Under the pieces are notes generated by a model, which made no database searches, was not told the DNA's origin, and saw only the letters and a list, made by a program, of their open reading frames with translations. 64,000 nt of DNA from Nematocida parisii ERTm1 (taxonomy: Eukaryota; Microsporidia): assembly GCF_000250985.1 (NCBI RefSeq), contig NW_013524647.1:1-64000 (forward strand), read 5' to 3'. How positions within the stretch are numbered: position 1 is the first letter of the stretch; the number at the start of each line of letters is the position of its first letter. A program made the translations under genes and the position numbers. Positions 1-9,396 of this stretch are shown here, piece by piece.

Positions 1-1094
1 TTTCACTTTGCTAGGCAGCTCGGCTGAGTCCTGTTTAATGAATAGACTGTCAAACACCTCCTGTGCTTTCTTTCCTGTCTTCATGCTTATATTCTCACTC
101 TTCTTCTCATCTTTGTTTAGTATTTGTTCAGTAATTAATTCATACACCGCTCTTACAAACTCTCTATACATCTCCACACTGTCTATATACTCAAAGAAGT
201 ACGACTGTATAAGGAACTTCGGATTGCACAGAAAATTCCCCTTTAAGAACTCTTCATATGTAGTAGGCATTGAGAACTCTTCTGGCACTTTTAAGCAGTA
301 AGATAAATTGGTGGTAGCAATACTCTTGAAGAAGCTCACTATCTCTTCTGTTTTCTTCTGATATGCTGATTCAGCAGTATTATCCTTTTCTGTTTTACTT
401 TTTATAGCCAGAATCAAGTTGATGTGAAATCCTTCTCTTCTGCTTATTTTCCTCTTCTCTAACTCATCATATTCAGAACTACTATTCCTATCCTCTTCTT
501 CTTCTGGTCCTCTACTTTTTTCTTCTTTAGAATAAGTATTTTATTTTTATTCACTTTACTCTCCACTATTCTAATAGGAATATTTATCCCTTCAGAGAGA
601 AGAAATAAAGAAGCAAGAATATATAAACTATCTGACCTGTCTTCATGCCTTCTTAAGAACCGAGTGAATGAGTCTGGGCTCTCTGACTCAATGGATAAAT
701 ATCTATCTTCTGATGGAAACATATTAATCAGCTGCTGTGTGAATGCCTGCATGTATTCACTAGACTCCTTGAGTATAGTAGACCCATACCCTCCAACTTG
801 GTTTCCACTCCCATCTATGGCATGTAGATATCCCCGTAAGTTCTTTATATATCCACTTCTCTCCATAATACACTGATAGAATGGAGAAAGCCCGCCTTGT
901 GGGTGTATTGCTACTAGGCTGTCTTTATCTCCTAGTTCCATTTTCTGTATAGTACTAGCGTCTCTTGTTTCTATCTTTGCATATAAACTGTGTATCGTCA
1001 GTAATAGTATTATAAGTATATTATTCTTATTTAATGTTTTTCTTTCTATACACATGTTTTTGTTTTTTTTGAGTATATTGTCTCTCTCTTTCAT
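1..1094 (-). pseudogene. Frame-broken member of a large secreted-protein family, running off the left edge
   Basis: The intact 5' part runs from ATG 1094 down to a stop at 459 (211 codons). It opens with a hydrophobic signal-peptide-like stretch (about residues 24-40, ending SLYAKIE). It then shows the family's N-terminal blocks also seen at 1874-4588 and 5285-8062: HPQGGLSP, QLINMFPS, SFTRFLR and ASLFLLSEG. The reading frame stops at 459, yet another minus-strand frame is open from about 545 to position 1 and carries the expected continuation (EEIVSFFKS, then FLIQSYFFEYID and YELITEQ). A one- or two-base shift in the A-rich run near 500-530 would connect the two parts. It could be a true pseudogene, a phase-variable homopolymer or a sequencing error. 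The C-terminal part lies outside the window. Function unknown. Confidence 0.7.
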
Positions 1095-1873
1095 ATTTAA
1101 ATTCGAGTTGAAATTATTTTTCTTTTATATTTTAAAATAGAATTAACTTGATAATAATCCTGTTCTATTATTTTAATTCTTTGTAAAAAAACAACTAATT
1201 TACTCTCTTAAATTATCCCTGCAGTATATATATTCTGCATAAAATAAAATTTACATGAATTGAATTACTCTTATTATTAGTATAGAACATCAAATCTTTA
1301 AATATAATTATATTCTGACTGCAAATAAGTGCTTTGTCATATCACACTCTCTTTTCTTATTATGTGTGTTTCCTTGCCTTTACTTGTGATATTCTACATT
1401 TATATACTCCATTATCCTTTTTTCTTCTTTCTTCTTTTCTTTTTCTATTTTATTTTTAAATATAAACTGCTTGTAAATAAATCCATTCATGTTATTAGCA
1501 GTACTATACACTTTATTTTAAAGTAAAATATTTATTTATAGAACATAAAGAACAAACAATTTATACTTAAATACACTAAAATACAATACAGAATACAACA
1601 GAAGAAATCAACATAAACAGTATAAATCATAGAACACAAACTGATTATTAAAGACATGTCAAATTAAATTTAGAATATATGATGCTTTCAACCCGTTAGA
1701 ATTTAGAGAAATACTGCTGTGTTATAATAATATACTGTAGTTAATATTGAATTTTTATTTTATTTTTTTATTTTATTTATTTCTATGCGCTGCCAATAAA
1801 TCTGCGTATATAAAGAAAAGCAGTATATTCTTACACCTTATATACAAACAATCCAATATTCACTTATGCATTT
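1095..1873. other. AT-rich intergenic stretch
   Basis: A 780-base gap between two members of the secreted family. I see only AT-rich, low-complexity sequence, including a T/C-rich run near 1410-1460. The 3' flank at about 1580-1610 resembles the 3' flank of the gene at 5285-8062 (a shared AGAAATCAACA stretch), suggesting the duplicated unit included some downstream sequence. No convincing gene or RNA. Confidence 0.5.
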
Positions 1874-4588
1874 CTACGTGTGGAAGGATTCAAGACTCAC
1901 TGGAAGATTCGGGTTATTCGGGTTAAATGCGCTTTTTATTTTTTCTATAAGATGGTCGTATTTTTCAACAATTTCTGGGCTTTCTTCATCATCACAAAAT
2001 AGATCCTTACATGTTTCTAAATTTTTCAATATATTGAAATAATTGACACAAATCCAACTATTCCATTTGTTATCTAGATTAAAATTATAATTAACATCTA
2101 TTTGATCCATTAGAATCTTTATAATCTCTTTCTTATCATCTAAATTATATAATACCACATTGACAATCCATCTTAAGTAAATAACAAACATATTTGATCC
2201 ATCTGGCTGCATAACTGTTTCATCTATTATTTTTATAAACTCTAAAAGTGTTTCAGCTAGTTCATTAGTCTTTCTAGAAAACATTACTATATTTTCAATT
2301 AATGTGAATCCTGGAATAATAAAATACTTCTCATCACTATTTGCCATATCCATTATAAACTTTTTAAAGCACTCTAATGTAACATCTAGGGAATAGTTTG
2401 ACTTCTCTAAAATGTCACTAATTATTGCATCAAATTTATATACAGCAATTCTAGAAACCTGTTTCCAGCAGCTTTCAATTCCTTTATAGTAGCTCTTACC
2501 GTCTTTATTAAGCATGCAATAAAGCAGCATATCTTCTCTTGTTTCAAAATCATCAAGTGGAGTACTTCCTATAAGATTATTGGTAAACCGAACTAGTGAA
2601 TTGTTTTTTGGTAGAGTATCTTCTACATTCATAATCAAGAAGTATCCAACAATGCTTGCTTTTTGTTCAACAGATCGAATCATCCCGTGAAGGAAAATGT
2701 TATTTATATTATCATGGTTATTTTTAATACTTTCTTGAATTCGGCCCAATGCATACTCCTCTTGCATCTTAGCAAGTTCTATGTTTATGTACTGTCTAAT
2801 TGTGTATGCTGTGTAACTCTCTATACTACTATAAGTATTTTGTATTTCAGTCAGCTTTTTTTTAATAATATTTTTCTCTTCACTAGACAATACGTCTTCC
2901 AATAAGCTTAATGAGGAATGGCCAGGAGTTATCTCTACTAATATTCCATTTTTTTTCTCATTAAAAGTATATATTAGCTTAAACTTACCAAATAAGTCCA
3001 TCTTTTTATATTCTCGTGTACCTACTGTGAATTCGTCACACTCTACTTCAAGATTCTTGTTATTTGATAGCTCCTTGAATATTGTAGTCAAGCTTTCTTC
3101 TATATCAAGCCAATCATCAACCTTCTTATTAGAAAGAAGTTCTTCTAAGTACTTAATTTCTTTAACCACTTCTTCTTTGCTTCCAGTTATATCCGATACA
3201 ACATAAAGAATGTTCAGCAGACTGCTGTCCAGCTCATTCGTCTTCTCCTTTAAGTAAAGAATCTTGTCATTCTTCAAGTCTGCTATCACTCTACACCAAT
3301 CTTCGTGCATTTCATAGTCAGTGGCTTCTCTTGGCTCAGTGTACTTTTTAAAGAAGTCTTTCAGTGGCTTAGTTTCTTTATTGTCGGGCAGATGGTCTGT
3401 ATTGTACTTCTTTTTATTTGGATCATATACTAAGCATAAGAAAAGACCCATCAGAGTCGTTTCTACACAATTGGAGTACTTTCTGCTTTCATTGTTTATG
3501 AACTCGCCCTTTTCCCGGTCATATGCTTTAACCCGATCATAGGACGGAAGCAGTGATGAATCCATGAATGGAAATATTTTATACTTGTCTATTGTATCCT
3601 TAAGATCGCAAATAATCTTAGTATGGTCGATTTCGTTTGATTGTGCATCTTCTTTTACAAAGCACTTGCTCAGTACTTTTTCGTATGACTTTTTATTTTT
3701 TATCTGGTCGTTCAAGAGAGTATATACAGCATTTACAAATTTAATGTAATTTTCTTTTGTGTCAATAAACTCGTATATGTACGACTGAATAAGGAACTGG
3801 GACGTGTTCAAAAATTCTCCTGTCATGAACTGCTCATACGTAGTTGGCTCAGTAGGCAGTCCTTCCATTGCACTTGGATTTGCACTGTCATTGTCTATAT
3901 ACTTTTTAAGAAATTCAATAAGGCTTTCTAGATCCTTGCACGTTTTTTTTATATCGGTTTTAGATTCTGTTTGGTCTTTTGTAAATATGCGCAGGCTCTG
4001 GTCAATATATGCAGTTGTTTCATCTGCACTTCTCAGAACAAGTTTTTTCTTTTCTTCTACATCAATAGAAATATCCACCTGCTCAGACAATAAGAAAAGG
4101 GCTGCCAGGATGCGCATACTCTGAGGCTGCACTTCCTCTTTTTTCAGAAAAGAAGTAAACCCCTCGGGCAGTCCTGATACGATAGAAAGTGACCCATATG
4201 CAGAGGGAAACATTTTAATTAGTTGTGTATGGAACTGTGTGAGGTACTCATTCTTTTCTTTGTCCTCACAAATAACATCATATGCCAGGTCATTTACTGG
4301 GTTTCTTGTATAATCATAAATTGGAGTGAAAAAATCTGTTACTTTATCTGTTTTTTCCAATTTATACATTGTGTCTATTTCTGGCGCATATAATCGTTTG
4401 TTGTACATATTTCCGCTCTTGTGCATAATGTATCCTCTTAGTGGATTTAATGGTCCGTCTGGATGTATTAACAAGTTATCTTCTTCAATAACTACTGAAT
4501 CACCTATTGTCTTTATATCACTCAGTTCAAGTCTTGCACACACTGTGTACATCATCACTAGTAGCTTTATGATCATACTGTTTTTCAT
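1874..4588 (-). CDS. Large secreted-family protein (Nematocida large-gene-family-like), 904 aa
   Basis: The ATG at 4588 begins a protein with a short N-terminal hydrophobic segment (about residues 4-18, MIIKLLVMMYTVCA) that reads as a signal peptide. Family blocks follow in order: HPDGPLNPLRGYIMHKSGN (about 42-60), QLIKMFPSAYGSLSI, GFTSFLKKE, AALFLLSEQ, and TTYEQF leading to SQFLIQSYIYEFID. The remainder is long, helical and charged with no recognised domain; the protein ends NPNNPNLPVSLESFHT. It is paralogous to 5285-8062 and to the broken copy at 1-1094 by these shared blocks. The upstream region carries repeat copy A (4671-4832). The signal peptide and family expansion suggest a protein exported towards the host cell; that role is inference. 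Biochemical function unknown. Confidence 0.85.
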   Translation of the reverse strand: MKNSMIIKLLVMMYTVCARLELSDIKTIGDSVVIEEDNLLIHPDGPLNPLRGYIMHKSGNMYNKRLYAPEIDTMYKLEKTDKVTDFFTPIYDYTRNPVNDLAYDVICEDKEKNEYLTQFHTQLIKMFPSAYGSLSIVSGLPEGFTSFLKKEEVQPQSMRILAALFLLSEQVDISIDVEEKKKLVLRSADETTAYIDQSLRIFTKDQTESKTDIKKTCKDLESLIEFLKKYIDNDSANPSAMEGLPTEPTTYEQFMTGEFLNTSQFLIQSYIYEFIDTKENYIKFVNAVYTLLNDQIKNKKSYEKVLSKCFVKEDAQSNEIDHTKIICDLKDTIDKYKIFPFMDSSLLPSYDRVKAYDREKGEFINNESRKYSNCVETTLMGLFLCLVYDPNKKKYNTDHLPDNKETKPLKDFFKKYTEPREATDYEMHEDWCRVIADLKNDKILYLKEKTNELDSSLLNILYVVSDITGSKEEVVKEIKYLEELLSNKKVDDWLDIEESLTTIFKELSNNKNLEVECDEFTVGTREYKKMDLFGKFKLIYTFNEKKNGILVEITPGHSSLSLLEDVLSSEEKNIIKKKLTEIQNTYSSIESYTAYTIRQYINIELAKMQEEYALGRIQESIKNNHDNINNIFLHGMIRSVEQKASIVGYFLIMNVEDTLPKNNSLVRFTNNLIGSTPLDDFETREDMLLYCMLNKDGKSYYKGIESCWKQVSRIAVYKFDAIISDILEKSNYSLDVTLECFKKFIMDMANSDEKYFIIPGFTLIENIVMFSRKTNELAETLLEFIKIIDETVMQPDGSNMFVIYLRWIVNVVLYNLDDKKEIIKILMDQIDVNYNFNLDNKWNSWICVNYFNILKNLETCKDLFCDDEESPEIVEKYDHLIEKIKSAFNPNNPNLPVSLESFHT
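1908..1925. repeat. Tandem pair of the TTCGGGTTA motif inside a coding 3' end
   Basis: Two back-to-back copies of the nine-base motif TTCGGGTTA at 1908-1916 and 1917-1925. On the minus strand they encode NPNNPN near the end of the 904-residue protein. The same 9-mer is dispersed in intergenic DNA further right, so this is either chance coding of the motif or motif DNA caught in a coding end. Confidence 0.8.
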
Positions 4589-4670
4589 TCAGGGAATAAA
4601 AAAAATATTTTTTATTGCTGTATTCGTTTTTTCTAATTTCATCTAATTAACGATCTTTTATTTTGATATT

Positions 4671-4832
4671 TGTTGTATACTAAGACTAACATTAGTATCG
4701 TAATACATAAGTTATCTGAATGTTTACATGAACATGACAGTATAAATTAAATTGATTATACGGTATATAAATACGTATTCAAAATTCAATAAACATTAAA
4801 GTATCTTAATGACTTTTTCTAAGAAATCAACT
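4671..4832 (-). promoter_or_regulatory. Shared upstream element, copy A
   Basis: About 160 bases lying 80-245 bases upstream of the ATG at 4588. The same sequence, with scattered substitutions, occurs upstream of the gene at 5285-8062 (copy B, 8095-8307) and, inverted, at 8619-8822 (copy C). The distal end, reading ACTTTTTCTAAGAAA with ATTAAAGTATCTTAATG beside it, is nearly invariant. Copy A lacks about 45 bases present in B and C, between two ATAAATTAAAT repeats, as expected of a deletion between short direct repeats. It is a likely promoter or enhancer of the family, or simply duplicated flank. Confidence 0.7.
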
Positions 4833-5284
4833 GCTTTTATCTATTAAAACTTGTCATAGCTTGAATTTCATGGCCATTTTTGTTTCTATTTCACTTTATA
4901 TTGTGTAGAGTATATGTGCTTTATTAAAAAACGTAATTGTTTATCCTTTACAAAAAATAAATAATAATTCCATACACTAATAATATTTTTACTATACAAT
5001 TTACTTTAAATTTATTTTATTCACAGTATTAGTATATTAAATAGTATAACAAACCACACACAAGTAATATTAAAAGAAATCAACAAAAACATAGCCATAT
5101 TAAAACACACATAATATAGCATACACCCCGAATAAACAAACTACCAGTGAAACGCTCGGTATTTATTTTGATTATACAAACAGCATTAACTATTGTCATA
5201 CACTATAGAAATGAAATATATAGGGTAGATAAGAATTGTTTTTTATAGCATATTATCACTTCGTTTATATAGAAAAAACTTACC
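4833..5284. other. AT-rich gap
   Basis: Non-coding AT-rich sequence between copy A and the stop of the 925-residue family gene. Apart from the resemblance of the 3' flank (5065-5090) to 1580-1610, I see nothing supportable in it. Confidence 0.4.
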
Positions 5285-8062
5285 CTAATCAGATGAACTT
5301 AACTTCTTGGCAAAATCTAGTATCTTCTGATACTTTTCTATCACCCCAAATAAATGCTCATCACTCTCAAGTAATTTTGATTTTTTGCGTATTAGTAGAC
5401 TTAAAACATTCTTTACTGTAGAATTAATACACTCAGCCCGTAAAAGAATTTTGATATTTTCTGTTAGATTTTTACACTTTATATAGCCATAAACAGCCCT
5501 AGTGATTTTTACGGGTATATCTTCATCTAAGGATCCAATATGAAAAAGCCACGCCATAAAAATATTGTCTGCGCAGTAATCACCAGTTACATCTGTATTT
5601 GTTTGTATTGAGTTTAGAATGAATTTCATATCTTCTTCTTTTATTGTATAGCGCAAATTTTCTTTAATTATCTTTCTGCATAGGTCATTAGACCCAAAGA
5701 TGATATATCTTTCCCTACTACTTCTATGCTTCTTAAGAAAGTTGGCAAAAGATACAAAAGAGTTTGCAATCGCCTTATGGTGTATATCAGAAGAAAACAA
5801 GGGCTTAATTAATGCCATACTGCCTAGCACGCAGGTAACTCCCATGTATGGCTCTAATATTTCTTCTACATCATACTTAATCTGTGGGTAATATAGCCCG
5901 AAATTCTTATTGTATAGACATCCGCGCAGCATAATCTTCCTTACTCTCGGGTCATCTAGTGGCACACTGTCTATAAGTTTAGATGTAAACTGCACCATAG
6001 GGTTAGTAATACTCAAAGTTTCATAACTAGAGTGAATTAAAAACACTTCAACAATTTTAGCCTTGTACATTATGCAATCCAGACTCCCCCAAAGCATTAA
6101 GCTATTAGGAATGCCGTTGTATCCATCATGCAAAGAATATACTATTTTATTTATAAAATTATATTCTCTGTCTATTGCATGCGCAATTTTATCATGTTCA
6201 ATATCTATGTATTGTTCAATATGCCATTTGGCATCACCATCTGGCGACTTTTCAGGAGTTATAATATCCCATAACTCGGACCCAATGTATTTAATGTCAA
6301 ATATATCTCTGTTATCACTTGAAGCAGGCACAAAATTAGAAGTGATGTGGGGCACTTCTATTTCAAGACATCGGTAGCTATGAAAAGGATACTCACTGTA
6401 TGTGATCACAATGGGGGTGTTACACTCGGTGAATATTTCTAGTTTACCACTTTCAGTTTTTTCTAATTTAAGATTTTTGCACTCCACCTCTATACTTTTA
6501 TTCAAAGAGAGAGATTTAAATACATTTTTTAAATTATTCTGTATTTCTGTCTGATCTGACTTTTCTATGTGTTTCCTATTAATTATAATTAATAGACAGG
6601 CAATTGAATTTCTTAGTTCTTGGTTGGTGCCCGCAAGCTCTTCTATGAAAAATAGCATGTTTAGCAATCCAAACTCAATTTGTTTCTTGCTGTCTGTATA
6701 AAAAATACCTTTACTAGACAGAGCATCCACAGCCTCGCACCATTCACTGTGCAGAGTGGGGGTTTCATTTTGTATTTTATGTATGTTTTTATCAAAAAAT
6801 AATTTTAACTGACTGGATGGACTGGGTAGGTGGCTTGTGCTGTGCTTATTGATATACTGGTTGAAAGTAAAGCAAACAAACAGGTCAAAAAGAACTTTCT
6901 CAATATAGTTGTCCTCAGTCATACCATTTCTGTCTTTTCTTCGAATGTATGAAGGAGCAGGAGAGTGCATAGGCCGCACTTCCTTATGCAGAGATGGTGT
7001 TTGTGAGCCTGTGTTATTCCACATGTTCTCAATTTTAAGGATTTCTTCAACATAATAAGGAGTTTTTATGCGCCAAGAATTTCTTTTTTCTATGAAAATC
7101 CAGTAAAAGGCATTTATTACCTTTTTCTCGGCTTTTGTGCTGGGATAGTGCATATTTATTGGCATTTGTTCATTAATTAATTCATAAACAATACCCACAA
7201 AATCCTTATACATATCTACGGTGTCTATATACTCAAAGAAATACGACTGAATAAGGAACCTTGGGCCGAAGAGAAAGTTTCCTTTTGAGAGCTCATAATA
7301 GCTGTAATGGAATAAAAAATTACACGGCACTTTTAGAGAATCTCCTTCTTCACTATTTTTGAAGAAGTTCACTATGTCTTCTGTTTTCTGCTGGTAGACA
7401 AGGTTTCCACTTGTGCTCATTATGTTCATAGGCAAGTTAATACGGAAGCCAAATTCTCCGTTCTTCTTTAGAATCAAACTATTTTTTTTGTCATGGCCAT
7501 TTACTATTTCAATGGGCATTTTTACTCCTTCTGAGAGCAGAAATAAAGAAGCTAAGACATATAGACCATCCAATTTGTTTTTACACTCTCGTAGAAATCG
7601 AGTAAATGAGTCATAACTCTCTGACTCAATGGACAGACGCCCTTTTTCTGAAGGGAACATATTTATTAGCTGTTGATTGAATTCTCTTAGATATGTGCAC
7701 CTTTCTGGGCAATTGTATATGTAATTTAGTAAATACCGAGTGCATCTATTAAGCGTTGTAGTATTCGTTTCAATATAGTCGGGCTCTATCTCTATTATAT
7801 ACGATAAGTAATATCTTAGATTTTGCATATATCCACACTTATGTAAGATGTATCCTTTTATTGAAGAAAGATCTCCATTGCTGTTTATAGCTATATTATT
7901 CTTGCTTCCTAACATCATTTTATCTATCTCTTTTGCATCTGACATTCCTACATGAGAATATGCTGTCTGAATAAGTAATAACAGTGCCATAATATATTTT
8001 TTTGTTAATATAGTGCTTAGTACATATTTATTACTTCTAATTGTGGTGCATCTCTTTTCCAT
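5285..8062 (-). CDS. Large secreted-family protein, about 925 aa
   Basis: The frame extends to a TTG at 8074, but the first ATG is at 8062 (MEKRCTTIRSNKYV), which I take as the start. A hydrophobic segment at about residues 24-38 (IMALLLLIQTAYSHVG) fits a signal peptide or signal anchor. Family blocks in order: NSNGDLSSIKGYILHKCGY, LREFNQQLINMFPSEKGRLS, SFTRFLREC, ASLFLLSEG, SLILKKNGEFGF, and RFLIQSYFFEYIDTVDMYKDF with YELINEQM. The rest is helical and charged with no recognised domain. It is the closest intact relative in the window of the broken gene at 1-1094 and a clear paralogue of 1874-4588. Its upstream region carries repeat copy B. Function unknown; exposure to the host is inferred from the signal peptide and gene-family behaviour. 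Confidence 0.85.
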   Translation of the reverse strand: MEKRCTTIRSNKYVLSTILTKKYIMALLLLIQTAYSHVGMSDAKEIDKMMLGSKNNIAINSNGDLSSIKGYILHKCGYMQNLRYYLSYIIEIEPDYIETNTTTLNRCTRYLLNYIYNCPERCTYLREFNQQLINMFPSEKGRLSIESESYDSFTRFLRECKNKLDGLYVLASLFLLSEGVKMPIEIVNGHDKKNSLILKKNGEFGFRINLPMNIMSTSGNLVYQQKTEDIVNFFKNSEEGDSLKVPCNFLFHYSYYELSKGNFLFGPRFLIQSYFFEYIDTVDMYKDFVGIVYELINEQMPINMHYPSTKAEKKVINAFYWIFIEKRNSWRIKTPYYVEEILKIENMWNNTGSQTPSLHKEVRPMHSPAPSYIRRKDRNGMTEDNYIEKVLFDLFVCFTFNQYINKHSTSHLPSPSSQLKLFFDKNIHKIQNETPTLHSEWCEAVDALSSKGIFYTDSKKQIEFGLLNMLFFIEELAGTNQELRNSIACLLIIINRKHIEKSDQTEIQNNLKNVFKSLSLNKSIEVECKNLKLEKTESGKLEIFTECNTPIVITYSEYPFHSYRCLEIEVPHITSNFVPASSDNRDIFDIKYIGSELWDIITPEKSPDGDAKWHIEQYIDIEHDKIAHAIDREYNFINKIVYSLHDGYNGIPNSLMLWGSLDCIMYKAKIVEVFLIHSSYETLSITNPMVQFTSKLIDSVPLDDPRVRKIMLRGCLYNKNFGLYYPQIKYDVEEILEPYMGVTCVLGSMALIKPLFSSDIHHKAIANSFVSFANFLKKHRSSRERYIIFGSNDLCRKIIKENLRYTIKEEDMKFILNSIQTNTDVTGDYCADNIFMAWLFHIGSLDEDIPVKITRAVYGYIKCKNLTENIKILLRAECINSTVKNVLSLLIRKKSKLLESDEHLFGVIEKYQKILDFAKKLSSSD

Positions 8063-8094
8063 TTCTAAATGCAAAAATCATTTATTTTTATATC

Positions 8095-8307
8095 TTATAT
8101 TAAGTGGTGTATGCTAAGAATAGCATTGGCTTAGCATGGCGTGGGTTATTGTAATAGTTACATAAACATGACAGCACAGATTAAATCAGAAATTATTGTT
8201 AACACAATATGTTAACATAAATTAAATTGATTATACGGTCTATAAACACGTATACAAAATTCAATAAACATTAAAGTATCTTAATGACTTTTTCTAAGAA
8301 AACAACT
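8095..8307 (-). promoter_or_regulatory. Shared upstream element, copy B
   Basis: Lies 33-245 bases upstream of the ATG at 8062. It matches copy A over the AACATGACAG, TAAATTAAATTGATTATACGG, AAAATTCAATAAACATTAAA and ACTTTTTCTAAGAAA stretches. It is longer than A by an internal segment of about 45 bases (GTTAACACAATATGTTAAC region) also present in copy C. The half nearest the gene has diverged most. It occupies the same place relative to the start as copy A, so it is a candidate family promoter. Confidence 0.7.
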
Positions 8308-8618
8308 TTAAGTGCGGATAATAACAAATAGATTAACTGTTTATACAAAAGTTTACTATTGCAGAGTAAAAGTACAGCTGTAAGAGAGGACAGAGCACTC
8401 TATATTTTGTATATGAACTAATTAGCACACAAATATCAATATACACACATAAATACAAAATAAGAGATAAATACCCTACTAATCCGTTTAATTTTTATAT
8501 TATAACCAAAGTAAAGATTATTTTAGTTTTAGTTAGGATTTCTCTTTCCTTATATACCATGTAACGCCTTAAAATCTAATTTACTATACCTATCTACACT
8601 TCTACTACTTATTCATTC

Positions 8619-8822
8619 CAGTTGATTTCTTAGAAAAAGTCATTAAGATACTTTAATCTTATTGAATTTTGAATACGTATTTATAGACCGTATGATCAAT
8701 TTAATTTATGTTGGCATGCTGTGTCAAACAAATATTTCTGATTTAATTTATACTGTCATGTTTATGTAAACATTTAGATAACTCATGTATTACGATACTA
8801 ATATTAGTCTTAGTATACAACA
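8619..8822 (+). repeat. Shared upstream element, copy C (inverted, no gene attached)
   Basis: This is the reverse complement of copies A and B, ending TTAGTATACAACAA at 8822. It contains the B-type internal segment but matches A more closely at the gene-proximal end (ACTAATATTAGTATCGTAATACAT). With copy B it makes an imperfect inverted repeat with arms of about 200 bases around a spacer of about 310 bases. No open reading frame follows on the plus strand where a family gene would start, so it is either an orphaned promoter left by loss or inversion of a paralogue, or it drives the RNA candidate at 8974-9057. Confidence 0.7.
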
Positions 8823-8932
8823 ATTCCTATTACCACAGGTTGTGTCATATACTTTTTCGCACCGTTTTCTTATATATCGACTATTCTTCCCTCTTCTCAA
8901 TGCTTATTATCTCTGAGTATTTTTACTTTTGC

Positions 8933-8956
8933 TTTTTTAATAGAAAACAGTTTATT
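8933..8956 (+). repeat. Dispersed 24-base repeat, copy 1
   Basis: Contains TTTTTTAATAGAAAACAG followed by TTTATT, identical over 24 bases to 16141-16164. Shorter, diverged versions (TTTTAATTGAAANCAGT) occur near 19097 and 24215, all in the same orientation. It lies just upstream of the RNA candidate. Role unknown; possibly a promoter piece or a repeat remnant. Confidence 0.6.
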
Positions 8957-8973
8957 GATATAAGGTTTGAGTA

Positions 8974-9057
8974 GCCCCAGCTGGATGGATAGCGAGCACC
9001 AAGTGCTTGCCTCCTATACCTTATAAGCGGCTTGTCGTGCCCCTAGGCGGCTGTGGC
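8974..9057 (+). ncRNA. Candidate Pol III structured RNA
   Basis: A GC-rich island (well over half G+C by eye) in very AT-rich DNA. GCCCCAGC (8974-8981) can pair with GCTGTGGC (9050-9057) with one mismatch, closing the ends. Inside, GCGAGCAC (8992-8999) and GTGCTTGC (9003-9010) form an eight-pair hairpin with a CAA loop and one G-U pair. TAGCCCCAGCTGG (8972-8984) resembles the Pol III box A consensus with one extra base, and a T5 run at 9065-9069 could terminate Pol III. I do not see a normal tRNA T-loop, and it is not a recognisable 5S, U6 or SRP RNA. No protein reading frame of note crosses it. Strand is chosen from box A and the T-run. Confidence 0.4.
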
Positions 9058-9270
9058 AAATTTATTTTTACTCTCGCTACGTGTAAATATTTATTACTTA
9101 CTATCCATAACATATTCATGTTCTATTAAAAAATATAATTGTTTGTTCTTTGCAGCAGACAATGAAAGGCATTTGATAATACCATCACGATATATTGACT
9201 AATACAGTAAGTATTTTAGGGCTTTCTTCTGAGAATTTATTAAAACTAATTAAAGATTGAATATAAATAG

Positions 9271-9321
9271 TGTGAACTATGTATAATTTATTAAAAATAA
9301 AATATTATTTATGCCTTACAT
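9271..9321. repeat. Dispersed 51-base repeat, copy 1
   Basis: Begins TGTGAACTATG and ends TTTATGCCTTACAT. It matches 48804-48854 with about two differences over 51 bases, 39.5 kb away. Both copies lie downstream (76 and 119 bases) of the stop of a minus-strand gene. It may be a 3'-end element or a remnant of a small mobile repeat. Confidence 0.75.
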
Positions 9322-9396
9322 AAAATACACTATACCAAATAACTGAAAATAAATACTTTCTCTAAATTTAAAATAAAAAAGAAATTTCATTGCTCA

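Noticed and set aside
1329-1526. 65-codon plus-strand frame rich in F, L, I
   Set aside because: It lies in a T/C-rich tract, which gives hydrophobic peptides by composition alone; no start context or family signal.
5236-5421. 61-codon plus-strand frame
   Set aside because: It overlaps the 3' end of the 925-residue family gene on the other strand and has no independent support.
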